Numbered from the stretch's first letter, positions 35,349 through 51,700 are shown. The stretch: DNA of 64,000 bases from Unio delphinus (GCA_029339505.1 JAQISU010000118.1:5073501-5137500), one strand, 5' to 3'. Translations and numbers: made by a program. The notes: a model not told the origin generated them from the sequence alone.

Positions 35349-36500
35349 CAAAAATCAACGTGCTTCTTCTTAACTATGATATTACCCAAAATCAATGTGT
35401 TTCTACTTAACTATGATATTACCCAAATCAATGTGCTTCTACTTAACTATGATATTACCAAAAATCAATGTGCTCCTACTTAACTATGGTATTACCCAAA
35501 ATTAACGTGTTTGTACTTAACTATGATATTACCCAAAATCAATGTGCTCCTACTTAACTATGATATTATCCAAAGTCAATGTGCTGCTGCTTAACTATGA
35601 TATTACCGAAAGTCAATGTGCTCCTACTTAACTATGATATTACCCAAAATCAATGTGCTCCTACTTAACTATGATATTACCCAAAATTAACGTGCTCCTA
35701 CTTAACTATGATTTTACAAAAATCAACGTGCTACTACTTAACTATGATATTACCCAAAATGAACGTGCTCCTACTTAACTATGATATTACCCAAAGTCAA
35801 TAAGCTCCTACTTAACTATGATATTACCCAAAATTAACGTGCTCCTACTTAACTATGATTTTACAAAAATCAATGTGCTCCTACTTAACTATGATATTAC
35901 CCAAAATGAACGTGCTCCTACTTAACTATGATATTACCCAAAGTCAATATGCTCCTACTTAACTATGATATTACCCAAAATTGACGTGCTCCTACTTAAC
36001 TATGATATTACCCAAAGTCAATGTGCTCCTACTTAACTATGATATTACCAAAAATTAACGTGCTCCTACTTAACTATGATATTACCCAAAGTCAATGTGC
36101 TCCTACTTAACTATGATATTAGAAAAAATTAACGTGCTCCTACTTAACTATGATATTACCCAAAGTCAATGTGCTCCTACTTAACTATGATATTACCCAA
36201 AATTAACGTGCTTCTACTTAACTATGATATTACCCAAAATTAACGTGCTCCTACTTAACTATGATATTACCAAAAATCAACGTGCTCCTACTTAACTATG
36301 ATATTACCCAAAGTCAATGTGCTCCTACTTATCTATGATATTACCCAAAGTCAATGTGCTCCTACTTAACTATGATATTACCAGAAATTAACGTGCTCCT
36401 ACTTAACTATGATATTACCCAAAGTCAGTGTGCTGCTGTTTAGCTATGATATTACCCGAAGTCAATGTGTTTCTACTTAACTAAGATATTACCCAAAGTC
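34060..36500. repeat. Higher-order block copied at 44.89, 49.63 and 54.77 kb
   Basis: The rare marker agaaaaaattaacg lies at 36121, 46954, 51691 and 56835. The 72-codon frame marker lies at 34823, 45656, 50393 and 55537. Both sets give offsets of 10,833, 4,737 and 5,144 bp, so blocks moved as units. The left edge of the shared block is near 34060, where the upstream neighbour changes. Confidence 0.85.
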
Positions 36501-39500
36501 AATGTGCTCCTACTTAACTATGATATTACCCAAAATTAACGTGCTCCTTTTTAACTATGATATTACCCGAAGTCAATGTGCTGCTGCTTAACTATGATAT
36601 TACCCAAAATCAAAAGTGCTCCTACTTAACTATGATATTACCAAAAATCAACGTGCTTCTACTTAACTATGATATTACCCAAAATCAATGTGCTCCTACT
36701 TAACTATGATATTACCCGAAGTCAAAGTGCCTCTACTTAACTATGATATTACCAAAAATCAACGTGCTTCTACTTAACTATGATATTACTCAAAATCAAA
36801 AGTGCTCCTACTTAACTATGATATTACCAAAAATCAACGTGCTTCTATTTAACTATGATATTACCCAAAATTAACGTGCTCCTACTTAACTATGATATTA
36901 CCAAAAATCAACGTGCTTCTATTTAACTATGATATTACCCAAAATCAATGTGCTCCTACTTAACTATGATATTACCAAAAATCAACGTGCTTCTACTTAA
37001 CTATGATATTACCCAAAATCAAAAGTGCTCCTACTTAACTATGATATTACCCAAAATCAATGTGTTGCTGCTTAACTATGATATTACCGAAAATTAGCGT
37101 GCTCCTACGTAACTATGATATTACCAAAAATCAACGTGATTCTACTTAACTATGATATTACCCAAAATCAAAGTGCTCCTACTTAACTATGATATTACCA
37201 AAACTCAACGTGATTCTACTTAACTATGATATTACCCAAAATCAATGTGCTCCTACTTAACTATGATATTACCCAAAATTAACGTGCTCCTACTTAACTA
37301 TGATATTACCCAAAATTAACGTGCTCCTACTTAACTATGATATTACCCAAAATCAATGTGCTTCTACTTAACTATGATATTACCCAAAATTAACGTGCTT
37401 CTACTGAACTATGATATTACCCAGAGTCAATGTGCTGCTGCTTAGCTATGATATTACCCAAAGTCAATGTGCTTCTACTTAACTATGATATTACCAAAAA
37501 TCAATGTGCTCCTACTTAACTATGATATTACCCAAAATCAATGTGCTCCTACTTAACTATGATATTACCCAAAATCAAAGTGCTTCTACTTAACTATGAT
37601 ATTTCCCAAAGTCAATGTGCTGCTGCTTAACTATGATATTACCAAAATCAATGTGCTTCTACTTAACTATGATATTACCCAAAATCAATGTGCTCCTATT
37701 TAACTATGATATTACCCAAAATTAACGTGCTCCTACTTAACTATGATATTCCCAAAAATCAAAGTGCTTCTACTTAACTATGATATTACCCAAAATCAAA
37801 AGTGCTCCTACTTAACTATGATATTACCCAAAATTAACGTGCTCCTACTTAACTATGATATTACCCAAAATTAACGTGCTCCTACTTAACTATGATATTC
37901 CCAAAAATCAAAGTGCTTCTACTTAACTATGATATTACCCAAAATCAAAAAGGGCTCCTACTTAACTATGATATTACCCAAAATTAACGTGCCCTACTTA
38001 CCTATGATATTACCCAAAGTCAATGTGTTGCTGCTTAACTATGATATTACCGAAAATTAGCGTGCTCCTACGTAACTATGATATTACCGAAAATCAACGT
38101 GATTCTACTTAACTATGATATTACCCAAAATCAATGTGCTCCTACTTAACTATGATATTACCAAAAATCAACGTGCTTCTACTTAACTATGATATCACCC
38201 AAAATCAATGTGCTCCTAATTATCTATGATATTACCCAAAATCAAAGTGCTCCTACTTAACTATGATATTAACCAAAATCAACGTGCTTCTACTTAACTA
38301 TGATATTACCCAAGATTAACGTGCTTCTACTTAACTATGATATTACCCAAAATCAAAGTGCTCCTACTTAACTATGATATTACCAAAAATCAACGTGCTT
38401 CTACTTAACTATGATATTACCCAAAATCAGTATGCTTCTACTTACCTATGATATTACGCAAAGTCAATGTGCTTCTACTTAACTATGATATTACCAAAAA
38501 TCAACGTGCTTCTACTTAACTATGATATTACCCAAAGTCAATGTGCTCCTACTTAACTATGATATTACCCGAAGTCAAAGTGCTCCTACTTAACTATGAT
38601 ATTACCAAAATTAACGTGCTCCTACTTAACTATGATATTACCCAAAATCAATGTGCTCCTACTTAACTATGATATTACCCAAAATTAACGTGCTTCTACT
38701 TAACTATGATATTAACCAAAATCAATGTGCTCCTACTTAACTATGATATTACCCAAAATTAACGTGCTTCTACTTAACTATGATATTACCCAAAGTCAAT
38801 GTGCTCCTACTTAGGGGGCGCTCACTAGTAAGTATGTGTTTTTCGGATAGTGATGTATGTAAGGTGAAGTTTTTTGCATTTGTAACATGCACAATGGAGA
38901 TAATGTTGGCATATCTCAATGCTACTTTGATGTAATGTGGCTGATATTTCTTTGAATACTGCACTTGTGAAAATTGTATATGATCTAAGCACATGGTATA
39001 ACAAAATGAATGCTTCCATGTGCTTGAAATATTTGCCAGAATTAATCAAAAGTACACTAACTTTAGCAGTTATTAAACTAGGGAAAACGAATTTTGCTGA
39101 AGTAGTCAATAGCAGCTTCTGAAATTGCAATGAACAAATTACAAAACATCTGAAAAGTAATAAATAGTTATCGGACAATTTTTCTACAATTTACCTCTGA
39201 AGTCCAGGAAGTGAAAATGACCATGCGGAGCTAGCAGTTTTTTTTACATGAGCACATCTTAAGTTAGCCCAAGCTGTATACTCTAGAACCTAAAGTACAC
39301 CCATCAATCATACACAAAAAAGTGAATTGAAAGTTCTTCTCCCAACACCTAAGATATACAAAGTCTTTATTATATTGCCAGTATAACCAGTGAAGAAATC
39401 CCAGAAAATTATTTTTCTTTAAAATTCTAACCCTATGCAAAGTACGAAACTGTAGAGCGCCACCTTAACTATGATATATCCCAAAATTAACGTGCTTCTA

Positions 39501-42500
39501 CTTAACTATGATATTAACCAAAATCAACGTGCTCCTACTTAACTATGATATTACCTGAAGTCAATGTGCTCCTACTTAACTATGATATTTACCAAAATCA
39601 ACGTGCTCCTACTTAACTATGATATTACCTGAAGTCAATGTGCTCCTACTTAACTATGATATTACCTGAAGTCAAAGTGCTCCTACTTAACTATGATATT
39701 ACCTGAAGTCAATGTGCTCCTACTTAACTATGATATTACCTGAAGTCAATGTGCTCCTACTTAACTATGATATTACCCAAAAATAACGTGCTTATACTTA
39801 ACTATGATATTACCCAAAGTCAATGTGCTCCTTCTTAACTATGATATTACCCAAAATCAATGTGCTTCTACTTAACTATGATATTACCCAAAGTCAATGT
39901 GCTCCTACTTAACTATGATATTACCCAAAATCAATGTGCTTCTACTTAACTATGATATTACCCAAAATCAACGTGCTTCTACTTAACTATGATATTACCC
40001 AAAGTCAATGTGCTCCTACTTAACTATGATATTACCCAAAATCAATGTGCTTCTACTTAACTATGATATTACCCAAAGTCAATGTGCTCCTACTTAACTA
40101 TGATATTACCAAAAATCAACGTGTTCCTACTTAACTATGATATTACCCAAAGTCAATGTGCTCCTACTTAACTATGATATTACCCAAAATTAACGTGCTC
40201 CTACTTAACTATGATATCAACCAAAATCAATGTGCTCCTACTTAACTATGATATTACCAAAAATTAACGTGCTCCTACTTAACTTTGATATTACCCAAAG
40301 TCAATGTGCTCCTACTTAACTATGATATTACCCAAAATTAACGTGCTCCTACTTAACTATGATATTACCCAAAGTCAATGTGCTCCTACTTAACTATGAT
40401 ATTACCCAAAATTAACGTGCTCCTTCTTAACTATGATATTACCCAAAATCAATGTGCTTCTACTTAACTATGATATTACCCAAAGTCAATGTGCTCCTAC
40501 ATAACTATGATATTACCCAAAATTAACGTGCTCCTACTTAACTATGATATCAACCAAAATCAATGTGCTCCTACTTAACTATGATATTACCAAAAATTAA
40601 CGTGCTCCTACTTAACTTTGATATTACCCAAAGTCAATGTGCTCCTACTTAACTATGATATTACCAAAAATTAACGTGCTCCTACTTAACTATGATATTA
40701 CCCAAAGTCAATGTGCTCCTACTTAACTATGATATTACCCAAAATTAACGTGCTCCTTCTTAACTATGATATTACCCAAAATCAATGTGCTCCTACTTAA
40801 CTATGATATTATCCAAAATTAACGTGCTTCTACTTAACTATGATATTAACCAAAATCAATGTGCTCCTACTTAACTATGATATTACCAAAAATTAACGTG
40901 CTCCTACTTAACTATGATATTACCCAAAGTCAATGTGCTCCTACTTAACCATGATATTACCAAAAATTAACGTGCTCCTACTTAACTATGATATTACCCA
41001 AAGTCAATGTGCTCCTACTTAACTATGATATTACCCAAAAATAACGTGCTTCTACTTAACTATGACATTACCCAAAATCAAAAGTGCTCCTACTTAACTA
41101 TGATATTACCAAAAATCAACGTGCTTCTACTTAACTATGATATTACCCAAAATCAATGTGCTCCTACTTAACTATGATATTTCCCGAAGTTAATGTGCTG
41201 CTGCTTAACTATGATATTACCCAAAATTAACGTGCTTCCACTTAACTATGATATTACCCAAAACCAAAGTGCTCCTACTTAACTATGATATTACCAAAAA
41301 TCAATGTGCTTCTACTTAACAATGATATTACCCAAAATCAATGTGCTCCTACTTAACTATGATATTACCCGAAGTCAAAGTGCTACTACTTAACTATGAT
41401 ATTATCAAAAATCAACGTGCTTCTACTTGACTATGATATTACCCAAAATCAAAAGTGCTCCTACTTAACTATGATATTACCAAAAATCAACGTGCTTCTA
41501 CTTAACTATGATATTACCCAAAATTAACGTGCACTTACTTAACTATGATATTACCAAAAATCAACGTGCTTCTACTTAACTATGATATTACCCAAAATCA
41601 ATGTGCTCCTACTTAACTATGATATTACCAAAAATCAACGTGCTTCTACATAACTATGATATTACCCAAAATCAAAAGTGCTCCTACTTAACTATGACAT
41701 TACCCAAAATTAACGTGCTCCTACTTAACTATGATATTACCCAAAATCAATGTGTTGCTGCTTAACTATGATATTACCGAAAATTAGCGTGCTCCTACGT
41801 CACTATGATATTACCAAAAATCAACGTGATTCTACTTAACTATGATATTACCCAAAATCAAAGTGCTCCTACTTAACTATGATATTACCAAAACTCAACG
41901 TGATTCTACTTAACTTTGATATTACCCAAAATCAATGTGCTCCTACTTAACTATGATATTACCCAAAATTAACGTGCTCCTACTTAACTATGATATTACC
42001 CAAAATTAACGTGCTCCTACTTAACTATGATATTACTCAAAATCAATGTGCTTCTACTTAACTATGATATTACCCAAAATTAACGTGCTTCTACTGAACT
42101 ATGATATTACCCAAAGTCAATGTGCTGCTGCTTAGCTATGATATTACCCAAAATTAACGTGCTTCTACTTAACTATGATATTACCCAAAGTCAATGTGCT
42201 GCTGCTTAGCTATGATATTACCCAAAGTCAATGTGCTTCTACTTAACTATGATATTACCAAAAATCAATGTGCTTCTACTTAACTATGATATTACCCAAA
42301 ATCAATGTGCTCCTACTTAACTATGATATTACCCAAAATCAATGTGCTTCTACTTAACTATGATATTTCCCAAAGTCAATGTGCTGCTACTTAACTATGA
42401 TATTACCAAAATCAATGTGCTTCTACTTAACTATGATATTACCCAAAATCAATGTGTTCCTATTTAACTATGATATTACCCAAAATTAACGTGCTCCTAC

Positions 42501-42730
42501 TTAACTATGATATTCCCAAAAATCAACGTGCATCTACTTAACTATGATATTACCCAAAATCAATGTGCTCCTACTTAACTATGATATTACCCGAAGTTAA
42601 TGTGCTGCTGCTTAACTATGATATTACCCAAAATTAACGTGCTTCCACTTAACTATGATATTACCCAAAACCAAAGTGCTCCTACTTAACTATGATATTA
42701 CCAAAAATCAACGTGCTTCTACTTAACAAT
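35798..42730. repeat. Source copy of the roughly 21.4-kb-offset duplication
   Basis: This stretch, with MITE copy 1 inside, matches 57214 to the window end. The offset is 21,416 bp at 35798, 36121, 36481, 37061 and at the MITE. Beyond about 40.2 kb the offset falls to 21,268, a difference of exactly four 37-bp units, because the second copy lacks four units near 61.6 kb. Confidence 0.85.
38814..39464. mobile_element. 651-bp MITE, copy 1, Harbinger-like
   Basis: Non-satellite sequence sits inside a satellite unit and is flanked by TTA (38811-38813 and 39465-39467). It begins GGGGGCGCTC, and its end is the complement of GGTGGCGCTC, a 9/10 terminal inverted repeat. A 3-bp TWA target and GG-rich ends are typical of PIF/Harbinger. 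It encodes no transposase, and the 117-codon minus frame (38825-39178) has no recognisable domain. So it is a non-autonomous element. Confidence 0.75.
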
Positions 42731-45700
42731 GATATTACCCAAAATCAATGTGCTCCTACTTAACTATGATATTACCCGAAGTCAAAGTGCTACTACTTAA
42801 CTATGATATTATCAAAAATCAACGTGCTTCTACTTGACTATGATATTACCCAAAATCAAAAGTGCTCCTACTTAACTATGATATTACCAAAAATCAACGT
42901 GCTTCTACTTAACTATGATATTACCCAAAATTAACGTGCTCCTACTTAACTATGATATTACCAAAAATCAACGTGCTTCTACTTAACTATGATATTACCC
43001 AAAATCAATGTGCTCCTACTTAACTATGATATTACCAAAAATCAACGTGCTTCTACTTAACTATGATATTACCCAAAATCAAAAGTGCTCCTACTTAACT
43101 ATGACATTACCCAAAATTAACGTGCTCCTACTTAACTATGATATTACCCAAAATCAATGTGTTGCTGCTTAACTATGATATTACCGAAAATTAGCGTGCT
43201 CCTACGTAACTATGATATTACCAAAAATCAACGTGATTCTACTTAACTATGATATTACCCAAAATCAAAGTGCTCCTACTTAACTATGATATTACCAAAA
43301 CTCAACGTGATTCTACTTAACTTTGATATTACCCAAAATCAATGTGCTCCTACTTAACTATGATATTACCCAAAATTAACGTGCTCCTACTTAACTATGA
43401 TATTACCCAAAATGAACGTGCTCCTACTTAACTATGATATTACCCAAAATCAATGTGCTTCTACTTAACTATGATATTACCCAAAATTAACGTGCTTCTA
43501 CTGAACTATGATATTACCCAAAGTCAATGTGCTGCTGCTTAGCTATGATATTACCCAAAATTAACGTGCTTCTACTTAACTATGATATTACCCAAAGTCA
43601 ATGTGCTGCTGCTTAGCTATGATATTACCCAAAGTCAATGTGCTTCTACTTAACTATGATATTACCAAAAATCAATGTGCTTCTACTTAACTATGATATT
43701 ACCCAAAATCAATGTGCTCCTACTTAACTAGGATATTACCCAAAATCAATGTGCTTCTACTTAACTATGATATTTCCCAAAGTCAATGTGCTGCTACTTA
43801 ACTATGATATTACCAAAATCAATGTGCTTCTACTTAACTATGATATTACCCAAAATCAATGTGCTCCTATTTAACTATGATATTACCCAAAATTAACGTG
43901 CTCCTACTTAACTATGATATTCCCAAAAATCAAAGTGCTTCTACTTAACTATGATATTACCCAAAATCAAAAGTGCTCCTACTTAACTATGATATTACCC
44001 AAAATTAACGTGCTCCTACTTAACTATGATATTGCCCAAAATTAACGTGCTCCTACTTAACTATGATATTCCCAAAAATCAAAGTGCTTCTACTTAACTA
44101 TGATATTACCCAAAATCAAAAGTGCTCCTACTTAACTATGATATTACATAAAATTAACGTGCTCCTACTGACCAATGATATTACCCAAAGTCAATGTGTT
44201 GCTGCTTAACTATGATATTACAGAAAATTAGCGTGCTCCTACATAACTATGATATTACCAAAAATCAACGTGATTCAACTTAACTATGATATTACCCAAA
44301 ATCAATGTGCTCCTACTTAACTATGATATTACCAAAAATCAACGTGTTTCTACTTAACTATGATATCACCCAAAATCAATGTGCTCCTACTTAACTATGA
44401 TATTACCCAAAATCAAAGTGCTCCTACTTAACTATGATATTAACCAAAATCAACGTGCTTCTACTTAACTATGATATTACCCAAAATTAACGTGCTTCTA
44501 CTTAACTATGATATTACCCAAAATCAAAGTGCTCCTACTTAACTATGATATGACCAAAAATCAACGTGCTTCTACTTAACTATGATATTACCCAAAATCA
44601 GTGTGCTTCTACTTACCTATGATATTACCCAAAGTCAATGTGCTTCTACTTAACTATGATATTACCAAAAATCAACGTGCTTCTACTTAACTATGATATT
44701 ACCCAAAGTAAATGTGCTCCTACTTAACTATGATATTACCCGAAGTCAAAGTGCTCCTACTTAACTATGATATTACCAAAATTAACGTGTTCCTACTTAA
44801 CTATGATATTACCCAAAATCAATGTGCTCCTACTTAACTATGATATTACCCAAAATCAACGTGTTTTTACTTACCTATGATATTAACCAAAATCAACGTG
44901 CTCCTACTTAACTATGATATTCCCAAAAATCAAAGTGCTTCTACTTAACTATGATATTATCCAAAATCAAAAGTGCTCCTACTTAACTATGATATTACTC
45001 AAAATAAACGTGCTCCTACTTAACTATGATATTACCCAAAATTAACGTGCTCCTACTTAACTTTGATATTCCCAAAAATCAAAGTGCTTCTACTTAACTA
45101 TGATATTACCCAAAATCAAAAGTGCTCCTACTTAACAATGATATTACCCAATATTAACGTGCTCCTACTTAACTATGATATTACCCAAAATCAATGTGCT
45201 TCTACTTACCTATGATATTACCCAAAGTCAATGTGTTGCTGCTTAACTATGATATTACCGAAAATTAACGTGCTCCTACGTAACTATGATATAAACAAAA
45301 ATCAACGTGATTCTACTTAACTATGATATTACCCAAAATCAATGTGCTCCTACTTAACTATGATATTGCCAAAAATCAACGTGCTTCTTCTTAACTATGA
45401 TATTACCCAAAATCAATGTGCTCCAGCTTAACTATGATATTACCCAAAATGAATGTGCTCCTACTTAACTATGATATTACCCAAAATCAATGTGCTCCTA
45501 CTTAACTATGATATTACCGAAAGTCAATGTGCTCCTACTTAACTATGATATTACCCAAAATCAATGTGCTCCTACTTAACTATGATATTACCGAAAGTCA
45601 ATGTGCTTCTACTTAACTATGATATTACCAAAAATCAACGTGCTTCTACTTAACTATGATATTACCCAAAATTAACGTGCTCCGACTTAGCTATGATTTT

Positions 45701-48700
45701 ACCCAAATCAATGTGCTTCTACTTAACTATGATATTACCAAAAATCAATGTGCTCCTACTGAACTATGGTATTACCCAAAATTAACGTGCTTGTACTTAA
45801 CTATGACATTACCCAAAATCAATGTGCTCCTACTTAACTATGATATTACTCAAAATCAATGTGCTCCTACTTAACTATGATATTACCCAAAATTAACGTG
45901 CTCCTACTTAACTATGATTTTACAAAAAATCAACGTGCTTCTACTTAACTATGATATTACCCAAAATCAAAGTGCTTCTACTTACCTATGATATTACCCA
46001 AAATTAACGTGCTCCTACTTAACTATGATATTACCAAAAATCAACGTGCTCCTTTTTAACTATGATATTACCCAAATCAATGTGCTCCTACTTAACTATG
46101 ATATTACCTAAACTGAACGTGCTTCTACTTAACTATGATATTACCCAAAATTAAGGTGCTCCAACTTAACTATGATATTACCAAAAATCAACGTGCTTCT
46201 TCTTAACTATGATATTACCCAAAATCAATGTGTTTCTACTTAACTATGATATTACCCAAATCAATGTGCTTCTACTTAACTATGATATTACCAAAAATCA
46301 ATGTGCTCCTACTTAACTATGGTATTACCCAAAATTAACGTGTTTGTACTTAACTATGATATTACCCAAAATCAATGTGCTCCTACTTAACTATGATATT
46401 ATCCAAAGTCAATGTGCTGCTGCTTAACTATGATATTACCGAAAGTCAATGTGCTCCTACTTAACTTTGATATTAGCCAAAATCAATGTGCTCCTACTTA
46501 ACTATGATATTACCCAAAATTAACGTGCTCCTACTTAACTATGATTTTACAAAAATCAACGTGCTACTACTTAACTATGATATTACCCAAAATTAACGTG
46601 CTCCTACTTAACTATGATATTACCCAAAGTCAATAAGCTCCTACTTAACTATGATATTACCCAAAATTAACGTGCTCCTACTTAACTATGATTTTACAAA
46701 AATCAATGTGCTCCTACTTAACTATGATATTACCCAAAATGAACGTGCTCCTACTTAACTATGATATTACCCAAAGTCAATATGCTCCTACTTAACTATG
46801 ATATTACCCAAAATTGACGTGCTCCTACTTAACTATGATATTACCCAAAGTCAATGTGCTCCTACTTAACTATGATATTACCAAAAATTAACGTGCTCCT
46901 ACTTAACTATGATATTACCCAAAGTCAATGTGCTCCTACTTAACTATGATATTAGAAAAAATTAACGTGCTCCTACTTAACTATGATATTACCCAAAGTC
47001 AATGTGCTCCTACTTAACTATGATATTACCCAAAATTAACGTGCTCCTACTTAACTATGATATTACCCGAAGTCAATGTGCTGCTGCTTAACTATGATAT
47101 TACCCAAAATCAAAAGTGCTCCTACTTAACTATGATATTACCAAAAATCAACGTGCTTCTACTTAACTATGATATTACCCAAAATCAATGTGCTCCTACT
47201 TAACTATGATATTACCCGAAGTCAAAGTGCCTCTACTTAACTATGATATTACCAAAAATCAACGTGCTTCTACTTAACTATGATATTACTCAAAATCAAA
47301 AGTGCTCCTACTTAACTATGATATTACCAGAAATTAACGTGCTCCTACTTAACTATGATATTACCCAAAATCAGTGTGCTGCTGTTTAGCTATGATATTA
47401 CCCGAAGTCAATGTGTTTCTACTTAACTAAGATATTACCCAAAGTCAATGTGCTCCTACTTAACTATGATATTACCCAAAACCAAAGTGCTCCTACTTAA
47501 CTATGATATTACCAAAAATCAACGTGCTTCTACTTAACAATGATATTACCCAAAATCAATGTGCTCCTACTTAACTATGATATTACCCGAAGTCAAAGTG
47601 CTACTACTTAACTATGATATTATCAAAAATCAACGTGCTTCTACTTGACTATGATATTACCCAAAATCAAAAGTGCTCCTACTTAACTATGATATTACCA
47701 AAAATCAACGTGCTCCTACTTAACTATGATATTACCCAAAATTAACGTGCTCCTACTTAACTATGATATTACCAAAAATCAACGTGCTTCTACTTAACTA
47801 TGATATTACCCAAAATCAATGTGCTCCTACTTAACTATGATATTACCAAAAATCAACGTGCTTCTACTTAACTATGATATTACCCAAAATCAAAAGTGCT
47901 CCTACTTAACTATGACATTACCCAAAATTAACGTGCTCCTACTTAACTATGATATTACCCAAAATCAATGTGTTGCTGCTTAACTATGATATTACCGAAA
48001 ATTAGCGTGCTCCTACGTAACTATGATATTACCAAAAATCAACGTGATTCTACTTAACTATGATATTACCCAAAATCAAAGTGCTCCTACTTAACTATGA
48101 TATTACCAAAACTCAACGTGATTCTACTTAACTTTGATATTACCCAAAATCAATGTGCTCCTACTTAACTATGATATTACCCAAAATTAACGTGCTCCTA
48201 CTTAACTATGATATTACCCAAAATGAACGTGCTCCTACTTAACTATGATATTACCCAAAATCAATGTGCTTCTACTTAACTATGATATTACCCAAAATTA
48301 ACGTGCTTCTACTGAACTATGATATTACCCAAAGTCAATGTGCTGCTGCTTAGCTATGATATTACCCAAAATTAACGTGCTTCTACTTAACTATGATATT
48401 ACCCAAAGTCAATGTGCTGCTGCTTAGCTATGATATTACCCAAAGTCAATGTGCTTCTACTTAACTATGATATTACCAAAAATCAATGTGCTTCTACTTA
48501 ACTATGATATTACCCAAAATCAATGTGCTCCTACTTAACTAGGATATTACCCAAAATCAATGTGCTTCTACTTAACTATGATATTTCCCAAAGTCAATGT
48601 GCTGCTACTTAACTATGATATTACCAAAATCAATGTGCTTCTACTTAACTATGATATTACCCAAAATCAATGTGCTCCTATTTAACTATGATATTACCCA

Positions 48701-51700
48701 AAATTAACGTGCTCCTACTTAACTATGATATTCCCAAAAATCAAAGTGCTTCTACTTAACTATGATATTACCCAAAATCAAAAGTGCTCCTACTTAACTA
48801 TGATATTACCCAAAATTAACGTGCTCCTACTTAACTATGATATTGCCCAAAATTAACGTGCTCCTACTTAACTATGATATTCCCAAAAATCAAAGTGCTT
48901 CTACTTAACTATGATATTACCCAAAATCAAAAGTGCTCCTACTTAACTATGATATTACATAAAATTAACGTGCTCCTACTGACCAATGATATTACCCAAA
49001 GTCAATGTGTTGCTGCTTAACTATGATATTACAGAAAATTAGCGTGCTCCTACATAACTATGATATTACCAAAAATCAACGTGATTCAACTTAACTATGA
49101 TATTACCCAAAATTAACGTGCTTCTACTTAACTATGATATTACCCAAAATCAAAGTGCTCCTACTTAACTATGATATTAACCAAAATCAACGTGCTTCTA
49201 CTTAACTATGATATTACCCAAAATTAACGTGCTTCTACTTAACTATGATATTACCCAAAATCAAAGTGCTCCTACTTAACTATGATATGACCAAAAATCA
49301 ACGTGCTTCTACTTAACTATGATATTACCCAAAATCAGTGTGCTTCTACTTACCTATGATATTACCCAAAGTCAATGTGCTTCTACTTAACTATGATATT
49401 ACCAAAAATCAACGTGCTTCTACTTAACTATGATATTACCCAAAGTAAATGTGCTCCTACTTAACTATGATATTACCCGAAGTCAAAGTGCTCCTACTTA
49501 ACTATGATATTACCAAAATTAACGTGTTCCTACTTAACTATGATATTACCCAAAATCAATGTGCTCCTACTTAACTATGATATTACCCAAAATCAACGTG
49601 TTTTTACTTACCTATGATATTAACCAAAATCAACGTGCTCCTACTTAACTATGATATTCCCAAAAATCAAAGTGCTTCTACTTAACTATGATATTATCCA
49701 AAATCAAAAGTGCTCCTACTTAACTATGATATTACTCAAAATAAACGTGCTCCTACTTAACTATGATATTACCCAAAATTAACGTGCTCCTACTTAACTT
49801 TGATATTCCCAAAAATCAAAGTGCTTCTACTTAACTATGATATTACCCAAAATCAAAAGTGCTCCTACTTAACAATGATATTACCCAAAATTAACGTGCT
49901 CCTACTTAACTATGATATTACCCAAAATCAATGTGCTTCTACTTACCTATGATATTACCCAAAGTCAATGTGTTGCTGCTTAACTATGATATTACCGAAA
50001 ATTAACGTGCTCCTACGTAACTATGATATAAACAAAAATCAACGTGATTCTACTTAACTATGATATTACCCAAAATCAATGTGCTCCTACTTAACTATGA
50101 TATTGCCAAAAATCAACGTGCTTCTTCTTAACTATGATATTACCCAAAATCAATGTGCTCCAGCTTAACTATGATATTACCCAAAATGAACGTGCTCCTA
50201 CTTAACTATGATATTACCCAAAATCAATGAGCTCCTACTTAACTATGATATTACCGAAAGTCAATGTGCTCCTACTTAACTATGATATTACCCAAAATCA
50301 ATGTGCTCCTACTTAACTATGATATTACCGAAAGTCAATGTGCTTCTACTTAACTATGATATTACCAAAAATCAACGTGCTTCTACTTAACTATGATATT
50401 ACCCAAAATTAACGTGCTCCGACTTAGCTATGATTTTACCCAAATCAATGTGCTTCTACTTAACTATGATATTACCAAAAATCAATGTGCTCAAACTGAA
50501 CTATGGTATTACCCAAAATTAACGTGCTTGTACTTAACTATGACATTACCCAAAATCAATGTGCTCCTACTTAAGTATGATATTACTCAAAATCAATGTG
50601 CTACTACTTAACTATGATATTACCCAAAATTAACGTGCTCCTACTTAACTATGATTTTACAAAAAATCAACGTGCTTCTACTTAACTATGATATTACCCA
50701 AAATCAAAGTGCTTCTACTTACCTATGATATTACCAAAAATTAACGTGCTCCTACTTAACTATGATATTACCAAAAATCAACGTGCTCCTTTTTAACTAT
50801 GATATTACCCAAATCAATGTGCTCCTACTTAACTATGATATTACCTAAACTGAACGTGCTTCTACTTAACTATGATATTACCCAAAATTAAGGTGCTCCA
50901 ACTTAACTATGATATTACCAAAAATCAACGTGCTTCTTCTTAACTATGATATTACCCAAAATCAATGTGTTTCTACTTAACTATGATATTACCCAAATCA
51001 ATGTGCTTCTACTTAACTATGATATTACCAAAAATCAATGTGCTCCTACTTAACTATGGTATTACCCAAAATTAACGTGTTTGTACTTAACTATGATATT
51101 ACCCAAAATCAATGTGCTCCTACTTAACTATGATATTATCCAAAGTCAATGTGCTGCTGCTTAACTATGATATTACCGAAAGTCAATGTGCTCCTACTTA
51201 ACTATGATATTACCCAAAATCAATGTGCTCCTACTTAACTATGATATTACCCAAAATTAACGTGCTCCTACTTAACTATGATTTTACAAAAATCAACGTG
51301 CTACTACTTAACTATGATATTACCCAAAATGAACGTGCTCCTACTTAACTATGATATTACCCAAAGTCAATAAGCTCCTACTTAACTATGATATTACCCA
51401 AAATTAACGTGCTCCTACTTAACTATGATTTTACAAAAATCAATGTGCTCCTACTTAACTATGATATTACCCAAAATGAACGTGCTCCTACTTAACTATG
51501 ATATTACCCAAAGTCAATATGCTCCTACTTAACTATGATATTACCCAAAATTGACGTGCTCCTACTTAACTATGATATTACCCAAAGTCAATGTGCTCCT
51601 ACTTAACTATGATATTACCAAAAATTAACGTGCTCCTACATAACTATGATATTACCCAAAGTCAATGTGCTCCTACTTAACTATGATATTAGAAAAAATT

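Larger units (their letters stand above)
31168..38813. repeat. 37-bp satellite array, first segment
   Basis: The unit is gctcctacttaactatgata plus ttacccaaaatcaatgt, 37 bp. About 200 units carry recurrent variants: gctcct, gcttct or gctgct; acccaaaat, accaaaaat or acccaaagt; tcaatg, ttaacg or tcaacg. Rare units are a base or two off. The 72-codon plus-strand frames at 33196 and 34823 arise from such indels and are not genes. A 1,627-bp block is tandemly duplicated here. Confidence 0.97.

Noticed and set aside
38825..39178. 117-codon minus frame conserved in both MITE copies
   Set aside because: The two copies are a recent duplication, so identity carries no information. No transposase motif is visible, and overlapping frames exist on the other strand.
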